From NCBI GenBank assembly GCA_005281725.1, contig SSBO01000008.1:4445964-4509963 (forward strand): a stretch of 64,000 bases of DNA, given 5' to 3'. The notes beneath the pieces are model-generated. The model saw only the letters and a program-made list of their open reading frames with translations. It had not been told where the DNA came from and searched no databases. A program made the position numbers and the translations under genes. Below, in pieces: positions 36,461 to 48,733 of the stretch (positions are counted from its first letter, which is position 1; each line of letters starts with the position of its first letter). This stretch comes from Wuchereria bancrofti. Lineage: Eukaryota > Nematoda > Chromadorea > Rhabditida > Onchocercidae.

Positions 36461-39400
36461 TCTTTTCATTCATTACCTTTTCATTTCTCTTCAGCTATTC
36501 ATCAAGTTTGAAGTATTATCTATGAGAGAAAAAGTTTTGTGATGGGTAAAAATCTAAATTTTGAATTCGAATTTGGATTGAATTCAAGTTTTACACTGAT
36601 ATTTGATCGAAATAATATTTCGATTCATTTAAAATACATGCGGAAAATTTTGATTCATACAAAAAATAAAATAGCAAATAGCGATTAAAAAAAAAAAGAA
36701 TGAAAATACGGATTTTCTAGATTGAATTATTTTTTAGAAAACTAAGCTAAATTATTGAAAGATTTTTATGTTTTTTTACGAGCGTTTTTTTCGGAATTTC
36801 TCACGTGATTATCTTAAATATTGTTATATTAAGTATATTAAAGAGTTAAGGTAGTATTAAAGTTAATGTTAGGGAGTAAGGGGCAATTAATTGCTATTTA
36901 AAAAAAATTTTTTTTTAATGAAATGACAAAATAAACATTAGTAATTGAAAACGATTTATTTATGGTTATGAATGTGAAGTTAAAACGATAGACGGATGGG
37001 TAAGAATTGGTCGTTATCGATCAGTTATAGATCAGTATTCTTGGTCTGATCTGATTTCACAAAAAGGAAAATAATGATGTCAACCGAAATTTTGCTAGAG
37101 AACATTATCTGCTATCAATGAAGTCACTCGAATAGATATAACAGTTCTTAAAAAAAAGTAGAAAACAAAGCTGTTGTTCGTGGGAAGAAAAAAATTGTAG
37201 GCTATAAAATCAACATTGCAAAAAAAAAAATCAATAGTCTGGTTTTCAATGACATTTTGTCGAAAAAAGTTAAAGGGAAAAAAAGTAACATCAAATTTTA
37301 CAGTAGCAATAGTTTATATTACACTATATTTTAACTTCAATATTACATCTTAGTGAGAAATTTTGTATGCTTGAAAAGAAAGAAAAAATTCTTCATAATT
37401 TGAAGTTTTTATTTACGAAGAATTTTGGAATTTAAAAAAAAAAAAAACAAAAGGAACGAGAGGAATTATGAAGGAAAATCAGAGAAAAAGAACATTAAAA
37501 AAAGGAAAGGGAAGAAAAAAATCGGTGACACATATTTAACTACTTTATTGACAAGGTGCTCCCTTGCGTTTTAATGAGATCAAGAATTAGAGTTATCACT
37601 TATTTTCGTTTGTTTTTCTAAAATTCTAGGAATTTTTTTTTTTTTTTGAACTATTTGAAAAACGTAAAAGATAATGAGGAAAAAAAGGAAATAAAGTGAA
37701 TCGTTTTGATTTTTATAATTAGCCAAATATTGTTTTGATTTATTTCATTAATAAGAATCCGTATTCAGTTATTTAAAATTTATTATCATTTTTAATACAA
37801 CAAATATTTTTAGCACTTTTTTTTCTCCTTTTTAAAAGCAATTATTGCATAAATGCTTTAATAAATAGTGTCTAAATTAGCATACATCTTTTTTCTTCAA
37901 AATTCTTCCTAAAGTTTAAAATCGAAATATCTTAGAATTTACAACGAGTAAAAGCAATCATTGATAAGATGCATCCAAAGTTTAAAATTTATATATTTTT
38001 AAATTTAGAACAAAATAAAAGCAATTAATGCGGCATAAGGATATGTAAAAAAACAGGTTTTATATTTAAATTCATTTAGCTCTCGAAATTAATCTTTTTA
38101 ATCCTGTCATATTATCCAATTCTATCGTTTTTAAACTTTATTTTTTCTATGATATATTCGACAACAGTAACAACAACTTCATTCTTTACTGCTCTTCCCT
38201 TTTTTGATGATGTTTGGAGGATAATTCTTCATTTGTTTTCCCTTTTTTGTTTCCATTTAATTTTTCAAACAATTGAATTTTTTCACCTTCAATTTCGAAG
38301 TTTACACCAACCAATCAACTCTTCTCACTCCTAACAAACAAATGCCTTATTAGAAACAAACTTACACTTTACTTAACTTATCTTACACCTTTCAACGATT
38401 ACCTTTATGATCATTTTCGAAATTTATAAGTTAAATATGTAAGATCAATTTGATGTAAGAAATAAGTCGGTCATTATTAACTTATTAAGAAGTTAACGAA
38501 GAATTAGAATGGGCTAAGCTTGTGTTTGTCATGAATGTATAATCTAAATTTGGCCGCTATAGTTTTTTAGATGTATTTTGCCATAAATGTGACGATTTAA
38601 ATTGTACATACAATATTCGTTTAAGAATTAAAAGATGTATAAAAGTCTAAAAATTTAATAATCTTCAGTTTCAAGTTCAATAATTGGATTCTAAAAAGTA
38701 GAAGTACAGTACCATTTTACAGTACCATTTCAGTTTTTAGTTATTCGATTGTTTGCAAATGCTTCGAAAAGAAATGTCAATGATCAATTTTTATTTGCCT
38801 GAGAAAAACACCGGATTGCTGAAATAACTAAGACGGATGCAGAACTTTTAGTTACATTGATGAAACATAAAATCTAACAAAAATTCCATAAAGACTTCGA
38901 AGATTTTTCTTTTTGTCATTTTAAGGTATCATCAATTCAAGACTTCTATAGCATAATTATTCTAATTCTATTTAAAATTGAAATGCGAAATCTGGAATCA
39001 AGACAAATACTACTTGAAATACCACCAACCGAACAACAGTACCTTTTTAGAAAATAAGGTAGCCACAAACAATACTTGAAACATTAAATCCGGATGCACT
39101 TTATGTACAAAACATTTCTGAAAGGCATCGTTAAATGATGACATGATAAAAAACTTCTGTGCCATAGAAAGCCCTGTATGTATCCGTTATTCTTGAAAGT
39201 TTAATCGGAATTCAAAGTACTGGAGGATTTCAGCTAAAAATTTAAATTTGAGCATTCTTAAATCTGAAAAAAATGAAAGAAAAAATATTTTCTTTGAAAA
39301 ATGAATGGAGCGTGGGAGTCAAAATTAACTAACGAAGCAGTAAAAAGTGAAAATAACCTAGAACACAAAACTGGCAGTGGTAGAGTTATCAGATTAAAAG

Positions 39401-39757
39401 AATTGAGCATCAGAAATGGTAAGAAAGAAAAAAGGTGGCAAGCTGAGATCCTCCTATTGCCCGTTATCTTCATCTTATTTTAACATTTCATCCCATTTGT
39501 TCTTTTCTGGAAATAATCTGAATTTGCTGGATGAAAAGGTAACATTTCGCACTTTTCTCTTCCCTTGTAGTGTTCCAATTATGAATAAAAATAAACTGCT
39601 CCATCAAGGTACTTATCCAGCGAATTATTTAGTTTTACTTCTAAATTGTTTCTATTGTCTCATTTCTATTGTAAATTTTTACTCCAAATTTTTTACTAAT
39701 TCTTCGTTAGCTCAACTCTTTGAAAATCCACAATAACATATCACAGAAATGCGTGTT

Positions 39758-42700
39758 TTACTCATCAACAGAAGACCTGACACTGTCGCTGGATTCAATA
39801 TTTTTTGTTAACGTGTAAGAAGCAGAACATGAAATTCGACCTTCACTATCACTCGTTATGGATGTAGACGCAGGAACACAAGATAGTGTAGCTGGTTTCT
39901 CCGATGACGACAAAAGGGTTACGGAAGGCATTGTCACGTCAGCTATCGAACGCACTGTTCCTGGTATTATACTTTTTTCTTTACGCTTTTCACCTCGTGC
40001 TCGTCGTTCTTTTTCTGCACATTTCGCAGCACTGTCTACCTGAAATGAAATATTCCTGCAATCGGAATTTTTACCTACAAATCCAGTTTAAAATCAGTAA
40101 CCATAAACATATTGATAAACTTTAAATTTTGCATCCGCTAATACGTTGAAATTTTTTCTTTTTAAACTGTTAACGCATATAGCTACACCAAAATAAACGG
40201 GAATGTGATAATCTAAAGTTACAAAATTATGTTCAAGAGAAAGTCTACATTTGAATTAAATTAAAAGATGTCGAATTTAAAATATCCAAAAGAGTTCGTA
40301 TGACAATCAGATCTTACTTCTAAGGCTTTCGCAACAATATCCTGAATTTTCCGCTCCATTTCCTCATCCTCTTTCGGATCACTGGGTTGTTTGTTGGACC
40401 CAGAAAGTGGTTTTTTTGCAACGCCATTCCGGATCTGTCGTTGTCGAGAACGCTTCAGTGGAGTGGCGCCAACAGAAAGTGAAGTTAAGGTCGACTGAGT
40501 GGAAGACTGATGTCCAAAACCACCTTAAATATGTATTGTTGTGAACACCAATTTCATATATGTGCCTTATTTCGTAAACCGAAAATACGATTTTGTAGTT
40601 AACAGATTTCTCTAGAAAATTTGTTCATTGTTTGCTTCATTTTGTTAGATTCCAGAACACACTAAATATTTCACTACCTGGAGCGGATGAAAATGTCAGC
40701 ACGGTACTATCCGACTGTGGTGACAGAAGACCGTCTTGTGCTGATGTTCCATGATTACTGACATCTGTAGCAGCGTTTGCGATAATATCACCCTAAAAAT
40801 ATTTCGACAAAAAATGTGCTATTGGCATATTAGATAGAGGATAGCTCGGTTCCTGTAACATTCATGTCTTCAGTTAAAGATAAGAATTAAAAAAAAATTC
40901 TTGACAGTTCTCAAAATTTAATCCTAACGTGAGAGCGGTCAAGTACAACACATAAATTATTCCTTATTTTATGTCAATTTTTTTAGATCTTCTGAAGATA
41001 AAACCATGTGTAAATATTTAATATATCTCATATGTCGGTAAAACGAAAATGAATCTGACCTTATCTGTAAGTTGCGCCACTCGATTCAATAAATTTTTGT
41101 TGTGTGCAGTCAGAGCTTGGAAGTTTTCAGCAAGTACCAGGGAATTGGCAGCACAAAGCGAATTTAACAACTGAGTGTTGGCATTTGAAAGGTTGGCAGT
41201 ATTACTTGCATTTTTGGCAGATTCCAATTCTTCGCGCCGACGTACTTTAATTTCCAATTGTTGATTAGACATTTCCAAAGCAGTAATTTCACTTTCCAGA
41301 GCTGCACATTCTGCCTTAAAAAATACGCTATATTAGTATAATTTAGCTTAAAAAAAAGCAAAGATTTGCTAAAAATCTTTTTAACATGGATACAGAGCTC
41401 AAAATCTGATTATATTTCTTTGCTTTTATTTATTTTTCGTTTTGTCGCACAAGTCTATTAATATCGCATAAGAATATTAATTTTTGCGGAATTTTAGAAA
41501 TCTTTTTTTTTTTCAGTTCAAAAACCAACCGTAATTTTTTTGTGGTGTGCAACAATTTCTTTCGCATTTTCCAGCAACAAGCTTGGTGTCGATGCTTCAA
41601 TACCTAGCTCTTCAATTCGTGCATAAAAACAATTCATACCCGATGACCGCAAATTTGTTATTTGTTTTGTTATAGCATCAATTCGAGATCGTAACAAATT
41701 TCGATATGACTGGAATAATTCTGGAGATTTAAATGAATCACTGCCTGATTCTAATTGTACGAAGTAGATTTACAGTTTTTAAGCCAAAGTAAACATATCA
41801 AGCAAACCTTTTGCAGCTCAATTTGAGTTCTAATATCATCTGCGAAATTTTCTGCCTTCATTTTTTCCAGTTGTGCTTCGAACATAATGCGCATTGATTC
41901 TGAAGTATGAAACTCGTAGAAACCTTTCAGAAATCATAAAACATGAATTACAGCTTCGTTTTTCTTTACAAATTCATTAATCCCTGCATCTGGTTCGAAA
42001 AAAAAAGAAAAAGAAAGGCACAGCTGAATTCATAAATAAAAAGCAGGCATAATTCAAAATGAAAAATTCAACAACAGAAAATGGTATCCTCTTGGTTTAC
42101 GTCATATTTTATATTTCTACAAATGTATATATTTTTGATACTGCTACCAACCAACCATAAGAACAACGTTCTGAACATCTGAATGTTTCGCTTTTATTTT
42201 TTTAAAACTCAAAAATTACAGTGAAATATTTATTACACATTAGAACCAAAAAAAGAATGCTCAAAAGTTAATCAATTATCAATACAACTATCCAGAAAAT
42301 GGTCATTGTTTAAAAATTAAACTATCAAATTATTCTAATCAGTAAATTCAAGTGAAAAAAAAAATGAAAGCAGCCTATAAAAGAAAAAAAAATTTGATTA
42401 ATTTAGCTCATTACAAAAACCATATATTAAAATAACATTTACCAAGCATTTGATTCAATGCTGGATATTTGCTTTGTTGCAGCAATAGTTCTGGCTTATT
42501 CTCTATCGTTGAATCATCATTTACTGCTTGATCCAGTACATCTCGATCCATCTCTTCTGGATGTGAAATATCTGATACATATACCAGTGAAGGATCAGGC
42601 ACCGGTGATGCAGTATGAGTGGTTGCTGTACGAGTCATACGATGCATCAAATCGATTGTCTCCCGTGTTTCATCATCAGCAAAAGCCTGGAATTTTTCAC

Positions 42701-45700
42701 AAAACTGATGCAAAAAAAAGGTTAAGAATTTACATTTCTTTATAATATACAATACCAACACCCATACACACACACACACACACACACATACACACATATG
42801 CACCCATCCACACACATATATAAATATAAACATACTTATCTGCACAGACATACAGTTTTAAATGCAGTTATATCATGAATGAAAAGATGAGAAGTAGAAC
42901 AAACAAACAAACACACATACACATAGAGTACAGCACAGAGCTTGTCGTTAACGATTAAGCTTTCAATCCACTTCGCCCTTTCAACAATAACAACAAAAAA
43001 AGTTCGCATAATTATATTGTTTAGACGAAGAAAGATATACAGAACCAAAAACTATAAAATTTGCATTTTTTTTATCCCACTGGTTCTTTCCCAGCAATTA
43101 TACACATTAATCTTTTTTTCCATTAGGAAAAAAAAGAAAGAAGTGATGAAAAAATGAAGTCGCAGTTAAAATAGCTGATGGACCGAAAAATGAATGATAG
43201 AGCAAAGATAAATGATGCAGAACTGTTTTAGTGAAGTGATAAACGAATCACTAAACGATCGATTAATCGAATAACTCGATGACCAATTAATACTTACTGA
43301 AATTGCATAACTTGATTTATTAATTCGGTGAGCGACTAATAGATTAGAGGGGTGCATTCTGTACTTTTTACTACTAGAATACATCACAGATAAAGCGCTG
43401 TCAAATTACCGACAATTTTCTATTAACATTAATTTCATCATTTCAGTATGAAAAAATTGTCCAGAGTTTCCTACCTATTTAAGAAAGAAGAGTGCTAAGA
43501 TACATTTCAATTTTTTCAGGTTGCAAAATCACATCATTAGAATTTCCCAGCAACCATATTTGTGGCAAAAATTTGGTATTAATTTACATCAGTTTCGTAA
43601 AATGAACTGAACATTTGTTACACATCCTAACTCGGACACTGATTAGTTAACTTAGTTAACGTGTTCTACCATTCCCCTTTTTATATTCGCCTCTCCTTCC
43701 TGCTCTCTCCTTTTCCCCTTCAATTTCACATTCCTTATTAATGGCATTTGTAATAGTTGATACTTTGGTCTAAAAATTAGCCGAAAACATGGCTAACACC
43801 AAAGAATATTTGTCTGACTTATGCATTCAACGTCCTTAATGAGTTTCGAGAAAGATTTGTGAGTGAAGGTGAAAAATTAGACAACAATAGGCTCATTTTC
43901 CAATTCTCGGCTCATTTTTCATCTTCATTATGCACTTACTAATCAAAGGAATTGAACAGGAAGCATCAAACAAAATGCATATCCAAAAGCTGATTTTCGG
44001 TTTAATTTCTGGAGCAAGCACTATAAAGTTAGGCAAATTAAAACTTCCAGAAAAGACTCTATATGCAAATGAGAAGTATAAGGCATCAAAATGCTATAAA
44101 TACCAATAATTCCATTTCATTAACAACAACTCACTGGTGGTAAGCTGAAGTCCCCAAACTTTTTAAAGAGACTTCAAAACTTCAAAAAAAAAAAAACCCA
44201 ATCACGCCAAACTTTCAATTCCGCACTGAAATTTGTGCATTCATAAGAAATGGCAAGAAATGAGGATGGGAGAAACAACAGAAATTTCGGAAAGACAAGT
44301 AAATGACCATAGGAATCTACATTTTCTCGGACAGTATATGGAATTTGCGCAAAGCAATAATCAGAGTTAAAAGCTTTACACGAAAATTAAAGCTTAAATG
44401 TAAAAATTAGTCACAATTACTTAAAGTCTCACCAAAGTTATAGGACAGAAGAAAGTTTTTCGACTGTAGAAAAAATAAAATACTAAACTTGTTCTCCTTG
44501 AACGAAAAAGTATTAACAATTAACACGGATAAAGATAGCATTAACAACAAACCCTCAATCAATCTATTACAGCATTACCATAAATTAACTTTCGCTCGTT
44601 AAATTTATCGATTAAACCACTTCAGTACACATGGGATATTCATACTGCCAAAATTGCAACTCTTTCTCGCTCTCCTCAAAAAATATGAAAATACGCTTAA
44701 CCTTGCTAGTAGCAGGTATTTTACGAGGCCGTCCACGCTGTCCAGTTTTGCGAATTTTTCTTGATGGAGTATAATCGTAGTCCGGTGTTGGCCATTTCGA
44801 ACTACGAACTGATAAGACATTCTCTGTTGAAGCTGTTGTAGTCGTACTGCGCTGTGCTTTCGTTTTTGTTGAACAGTATTCCTGCCATTTGCGACGCGTC
44901 GTTGGACCGATCCTAGAAGTATAATACTGAAGACAGTCTTATATATTTTAGTCTTATATTTAATCCAGTAGAAAAGTATGAAATCATTATTCACAGATAC
45001 TGTTTATTCCAAGAGTCAAACAAAGTTATTGCATTGCAACATGCGTTATTAGCTAGTCATAGATCAAATTACCTTAGCAATTATTAATTCAAGCATTATT
45101 TAATGGTTTTGTTCGCCATCCATTAGAACAATTATATTTACTATCTTTAAGTTTCAAACTCATAACTTTAGATAAAATGCTGAAACTTACGCATAATCAT
45201 CATCATCCGAAAGATCCGAATTCGGACGCTTGTTATTCCTACTAATAGGTGTTGGACTACGCTCATGATAAGTTGGTGTATGACTTCGACCAACTGTTGG
45301 TGTAACACCACGGTGACCAACTAAAGTACTGGAAAGATTATTCGGTAATGATGCACTAGATTCTCGGCTCCAGCATCGAAAACTATCGCGCGATGTTTTA
45401 CTTGATGTCGATGATCGTCTACTACCATCCGAACTGTTGTGTTGTTTTAACGCAGGATTTCGTTGCGAGAGAAAATATTTTTCTAACTGAAATATACTTC
45501 AATTACTACTTTATTCCACTACATTTCATGAAAAGCTTTTTCAAAAGAAAAAAAGAACGAAAAAAAAAAGAAACAACAATCCGATTTAAAAATAAAATGA
45601 ACTAATGCCTTATTGTAAGTTTCACTAGGCTGGCTTTAAGACAACAGAAAAAAAAGGGCGTGTCGCAAACAAATGGCCATCATGTCGGATGAGGAACAGT

Positions 45701-48700
45701 CAATATTTGGGTGTGCACATTTTCCCATAACTAAATTCTTCTAACTGCACTTCGCTTCATTGACTTACTTTAGCTCGATTAATGATATGATGGTAGTATG
45801 CAACATAGTTGCTCGTCCAAGAGCAAGCATTTTCACACTGTGCCATTTCGAAAACATCCAAAATTGCTGATATATCTGAATTCGTATGGTAACATTCCAT
45901 TTATAATGAGCAACGTTGATTAATATTTAATCAGTGATGAAATCTTTTCTTATATTTTAATAAGCTGTGATATACATTTCAAAGCGTTTAAAAATTGATT
46001 TCTGTTCCGAAAGTAGGATGCGCAAAAGAAAGTTACCATTAATAAAATGTTCTACTTATGTAAGTAAGTCAAATATATTAAATTCATCTTTTCAGACCAT
46101 TTTAATCGGATTAATTTATACAAATATCCAATTTGTGCATCATATAATCAGAAAAAGGCAAAAATGACTGAATATGTATTTTCATTGTGAAAACTCGTGA
46201 TGCAAAGAAATCTGTACCATTCAAGTGTCTATCTGTGATTGTTCGATTCGGTAAGCCATAAGGTTTAGTCGAAATGATTCGTGTTCCATCTTTAAGTTCG
46301 CTCAAAAGCTCTCTTAAAAAAAGAAATATATAATGCAGAAATCCGACATATTCCACGTCTTGAAGGAAGTATACTTGACTTTTCTAATTTTCATTCCTAG
46401 ACTAAACACAAAAAAAGTCTGTATTGTGCTAGCGGTAAAGATGTTGTACTACAAACTACAGAACTATTACTTTGTACTACAAACTACAGAACTATTACTT
46501 TTCTTGAATTCTAACTTCAATTCATTAAAAAATTACGCCACTAAAACAAAATAGTACAAAACGTAACAGACCTCTTAATGCGAGTTTCCAATTCTGCTGT
46601 AAATGCAAAATTATTAATCAGAATAATTGTTGCTTCTTTGGTGATCAGATCACGAAATTTTTCATCCAAGAAATCTCCTTTATGTAATTCAAACGGTCTA
46701 AATTTCTTACCATACCACTTCATCCACCTGGAAAACAGTACAAACTTGAAATCACCATAAATTCATGAAGAGGATGTTACTTGAAAAAAAAAAATCAAAT
46801 CGGAAACTTCGTAATTTTTCACGCATTTTTTGAAAAACCTTTTTGTTTTACTTTTATACAAAGTATCCAACGAGCAATAACGTACTTTTTGAATTCAACG
46901 GAAAGATTTTGCGCATAACGATTTGGCAATGAGGCGATTTCTATGCCAACTGCTTTTCGTACTTTTGAACCGCCAGCCATGTGAATAACTAACTGACCAA
47001 CCCCACTTCCAAGATCAACGAAAACATCCCGATCCTGAAACAATATCATTTGCTCAACATTTTACTGATGGCATGAGCTAATCAGTAATATAAAACCGAT
47101 CACAAGAAAAAGAGTGCGTATGCAAAATAAGGTCATATATATACGAAAGAATAAGAAGTAATCCAACTATCCATCAATCTTCAATCAAAATGGAAACGCT
47201 AAACTTCGGGGGAAAACCGGAAATAGAGATAAGGACAAGTATAACTTTAGTGTTATTATAAGGTGAATGAACCTTTTAAAAAGGATTTGAATCCTTAAAA
47301 TCTAAAAATGGAAGAAAAAACAAGCAAAAGAAAAATCCTGAAGTAAAATGAGCACTCGGAATGCGAACTATAAATTTTAAGATGCGTATTTTTTTTTCAT
47401 AAACTAGCCTATTTTTATTAAATATTTTATTTCCATTCAATATTTACATACCTTTGGCACAATTTCTTGAATGATCATTTGCATACGATCAAATGATGTT
47501 TCACCATAGGTTTGTGATGAGAATGCTTTATAATGATTATTTAAAAGATGCACATTGTCTACAGCACGATTGTATGCTCTGGTACAGATCTGCCTCAACA
47601 ATACTGGATTTGCTCGTTCTGCTGACCAAATTTCACCACCTGGCTTCGTTGCACCTTTCCACTACAAAATATACAATACGGATAAATGGATATTTTCATA
47701 AAACAAAATATTTTCTGGAAACAAAGCAAAAAAATTCCGCAACTTAATAAAATGACACCACAGCACTAAATGCGGCTTCAGTACTATATAAAATCCTATT
47801 TTGCAAAGCTTAAATTACAAAGACAATCTGTTTAAAAAGTCATGATTCCTGCAATTACATGTGAGTTTAAAACAGGCTTATTCAATAGCTATGACGAATC
47901 CAGCAAATAAAAGCTAAGTTTTTTTTTTTTTGGAATAAGAGTTTTGAAAAAAATAGCTCAGATTGAAAGTCTAACCAGCTGAGTAAATGTGGGGCAAGTT
48001 TTGTTGAAAGCATCCAGCAGTGCCGACATTTGTTGAAAGCTGAAATGATAATTTGTAATATGGTAAAGAAGAAAAAGTTTTGGGAAATCTCAAAATATTC
48101 CAATATCTAATTCTAAAAAGCGATTTTTACTGAAACTGCGTGACATTATAATTCAACAGCTTTGGATGAAATCGGACAACAAATTACTTACTTCCTTTTA
48201 TCAATTGTATCAAGATTCATTCCACAATGCTGTCTCAAAATGAAATTAAGCTCGGGGAACGATGAAAGAGCATTCCTGAAAAGTATAGGAAAAAAGCTAA
48301 ATTATCAAAAATCATATTGTCTACTTTCAGTATGATTTCATCTCATAATTTTTTAAACCATTATATTTAACAGATCCTTTATATATCACCCTGTCCTGCA
48401 CATTTCGGGAATTTTTACCGATTAGCATAATCTTAGTTCAAAGTCTCTCATACAAGACAATTTTTATTTGGGAAAAAGATATTACCTTACAACATCTAGA
48501 ATTTCTTGACCTTCACTATAACCAGACACTTCTCGTAGTGGCCACATGAAAGTAAGTGGCTCACCACCGAGTGGACTCGCCAGTTTCAATTGTACCCGTT
48601 GTTCTTCGAGGCATACCGGACTTGCCGAAAGCTTCGAACGGCTCGATGACCGCGATGAGGTAGATTCTTCAGAGTATTTGGACGTGGACGGGTCCGGATC

Positions 48701-48733
48701 ATGGCCTGTTGAATCTTTTTCCTCTTCGCTCAT
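39758..48733 (-). CDS. dot-1: DOT1-type histone H3 lysine-79 methyltransferase
   Basis: Seventeen exons join in frame to 1008 aa: 48486-48733, 48192-48275, 47976-48039, 47452-47661, 46886-47034, 46572-46727, 46218-46312, 45769-45866, 45191-45486, 44702-44912, 42443-42704, 41808-41923, 41530-41709, 41060-41314, 40678-40792, 40318-40523, 39758-40039. The DOT1 fold is complete: VQLKLASPLGGEPLTFMWPL at the N-terminus, substrate loop YGETSFD (184-190), SAM motif I VDLGSGVGQ (208-216), MKWYGKKFRPFELHKGDF, catalytic-core NNFAF (290-294), RIISTKPYG, and a final W-T-S-N-Y-V-A-Y-Y block. An AT-hook-like GQRGRPRKIP (524-533) follows. The C-terminal half has LMHRMT and a long coiled coil (about 625-808), the region that in DOT1L binds AF10-family partners (ZFP-1 in C. 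elegans). Known reaction: SAM-dependent methylation of nucleosomal H3K79, tied to elongation. The tail is Ser/Thr-rich. The 2-kb intron 42705-44701 holds a TG microsatellite near its acceptor. Confidence 0.92.
42766..42788. repeat. CA/TG microsatellite in a DOT1 intron
   Basis: An uninterrupted (CA)n run, flanked by further CA-rich sequence to about 42820, is read as (TG)n on the gene strand, about 60 nt upstream of the acceptor of exon 11. Confidence 0.85.
46446..46501. repeat. 28-bp tandem duplication in a DOT1 intron
   Basis: 46446-46473 and 46474-46501 are identical 28-bp copies (starting GTACTACAAACTACAG), inside the intron between exons 46572-46727 and 46218-46312. Confidence 0.88.

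Larger units (their letters stand above)
35602..39757. other. 4.2-kb AT-rich intergenic region with short tandem duplications
   Basis: It separates the start of the Pro-rich gene from the 3' end of the DOT1 gene (both minus). It contains a perfect 22-bp tandem duplication (35762-35805), a perfect 50-bp tandem duplication (36361-36460) and many A/T homopolymers. No exon with matching splice sites and phase was recognised on either strand; open frames at 38149-38334 and 39416-39736 look like chance. Confidence 0.55.

Noticed and set aside
41952..41989. Possible 38-nt mini-exon in the DOT1 gene
   Set aside because: Using it would leave a 28-nt intron before the next exon and break the phase; direct joining of 42443 to 41923 is in frame and matches DOT1L.
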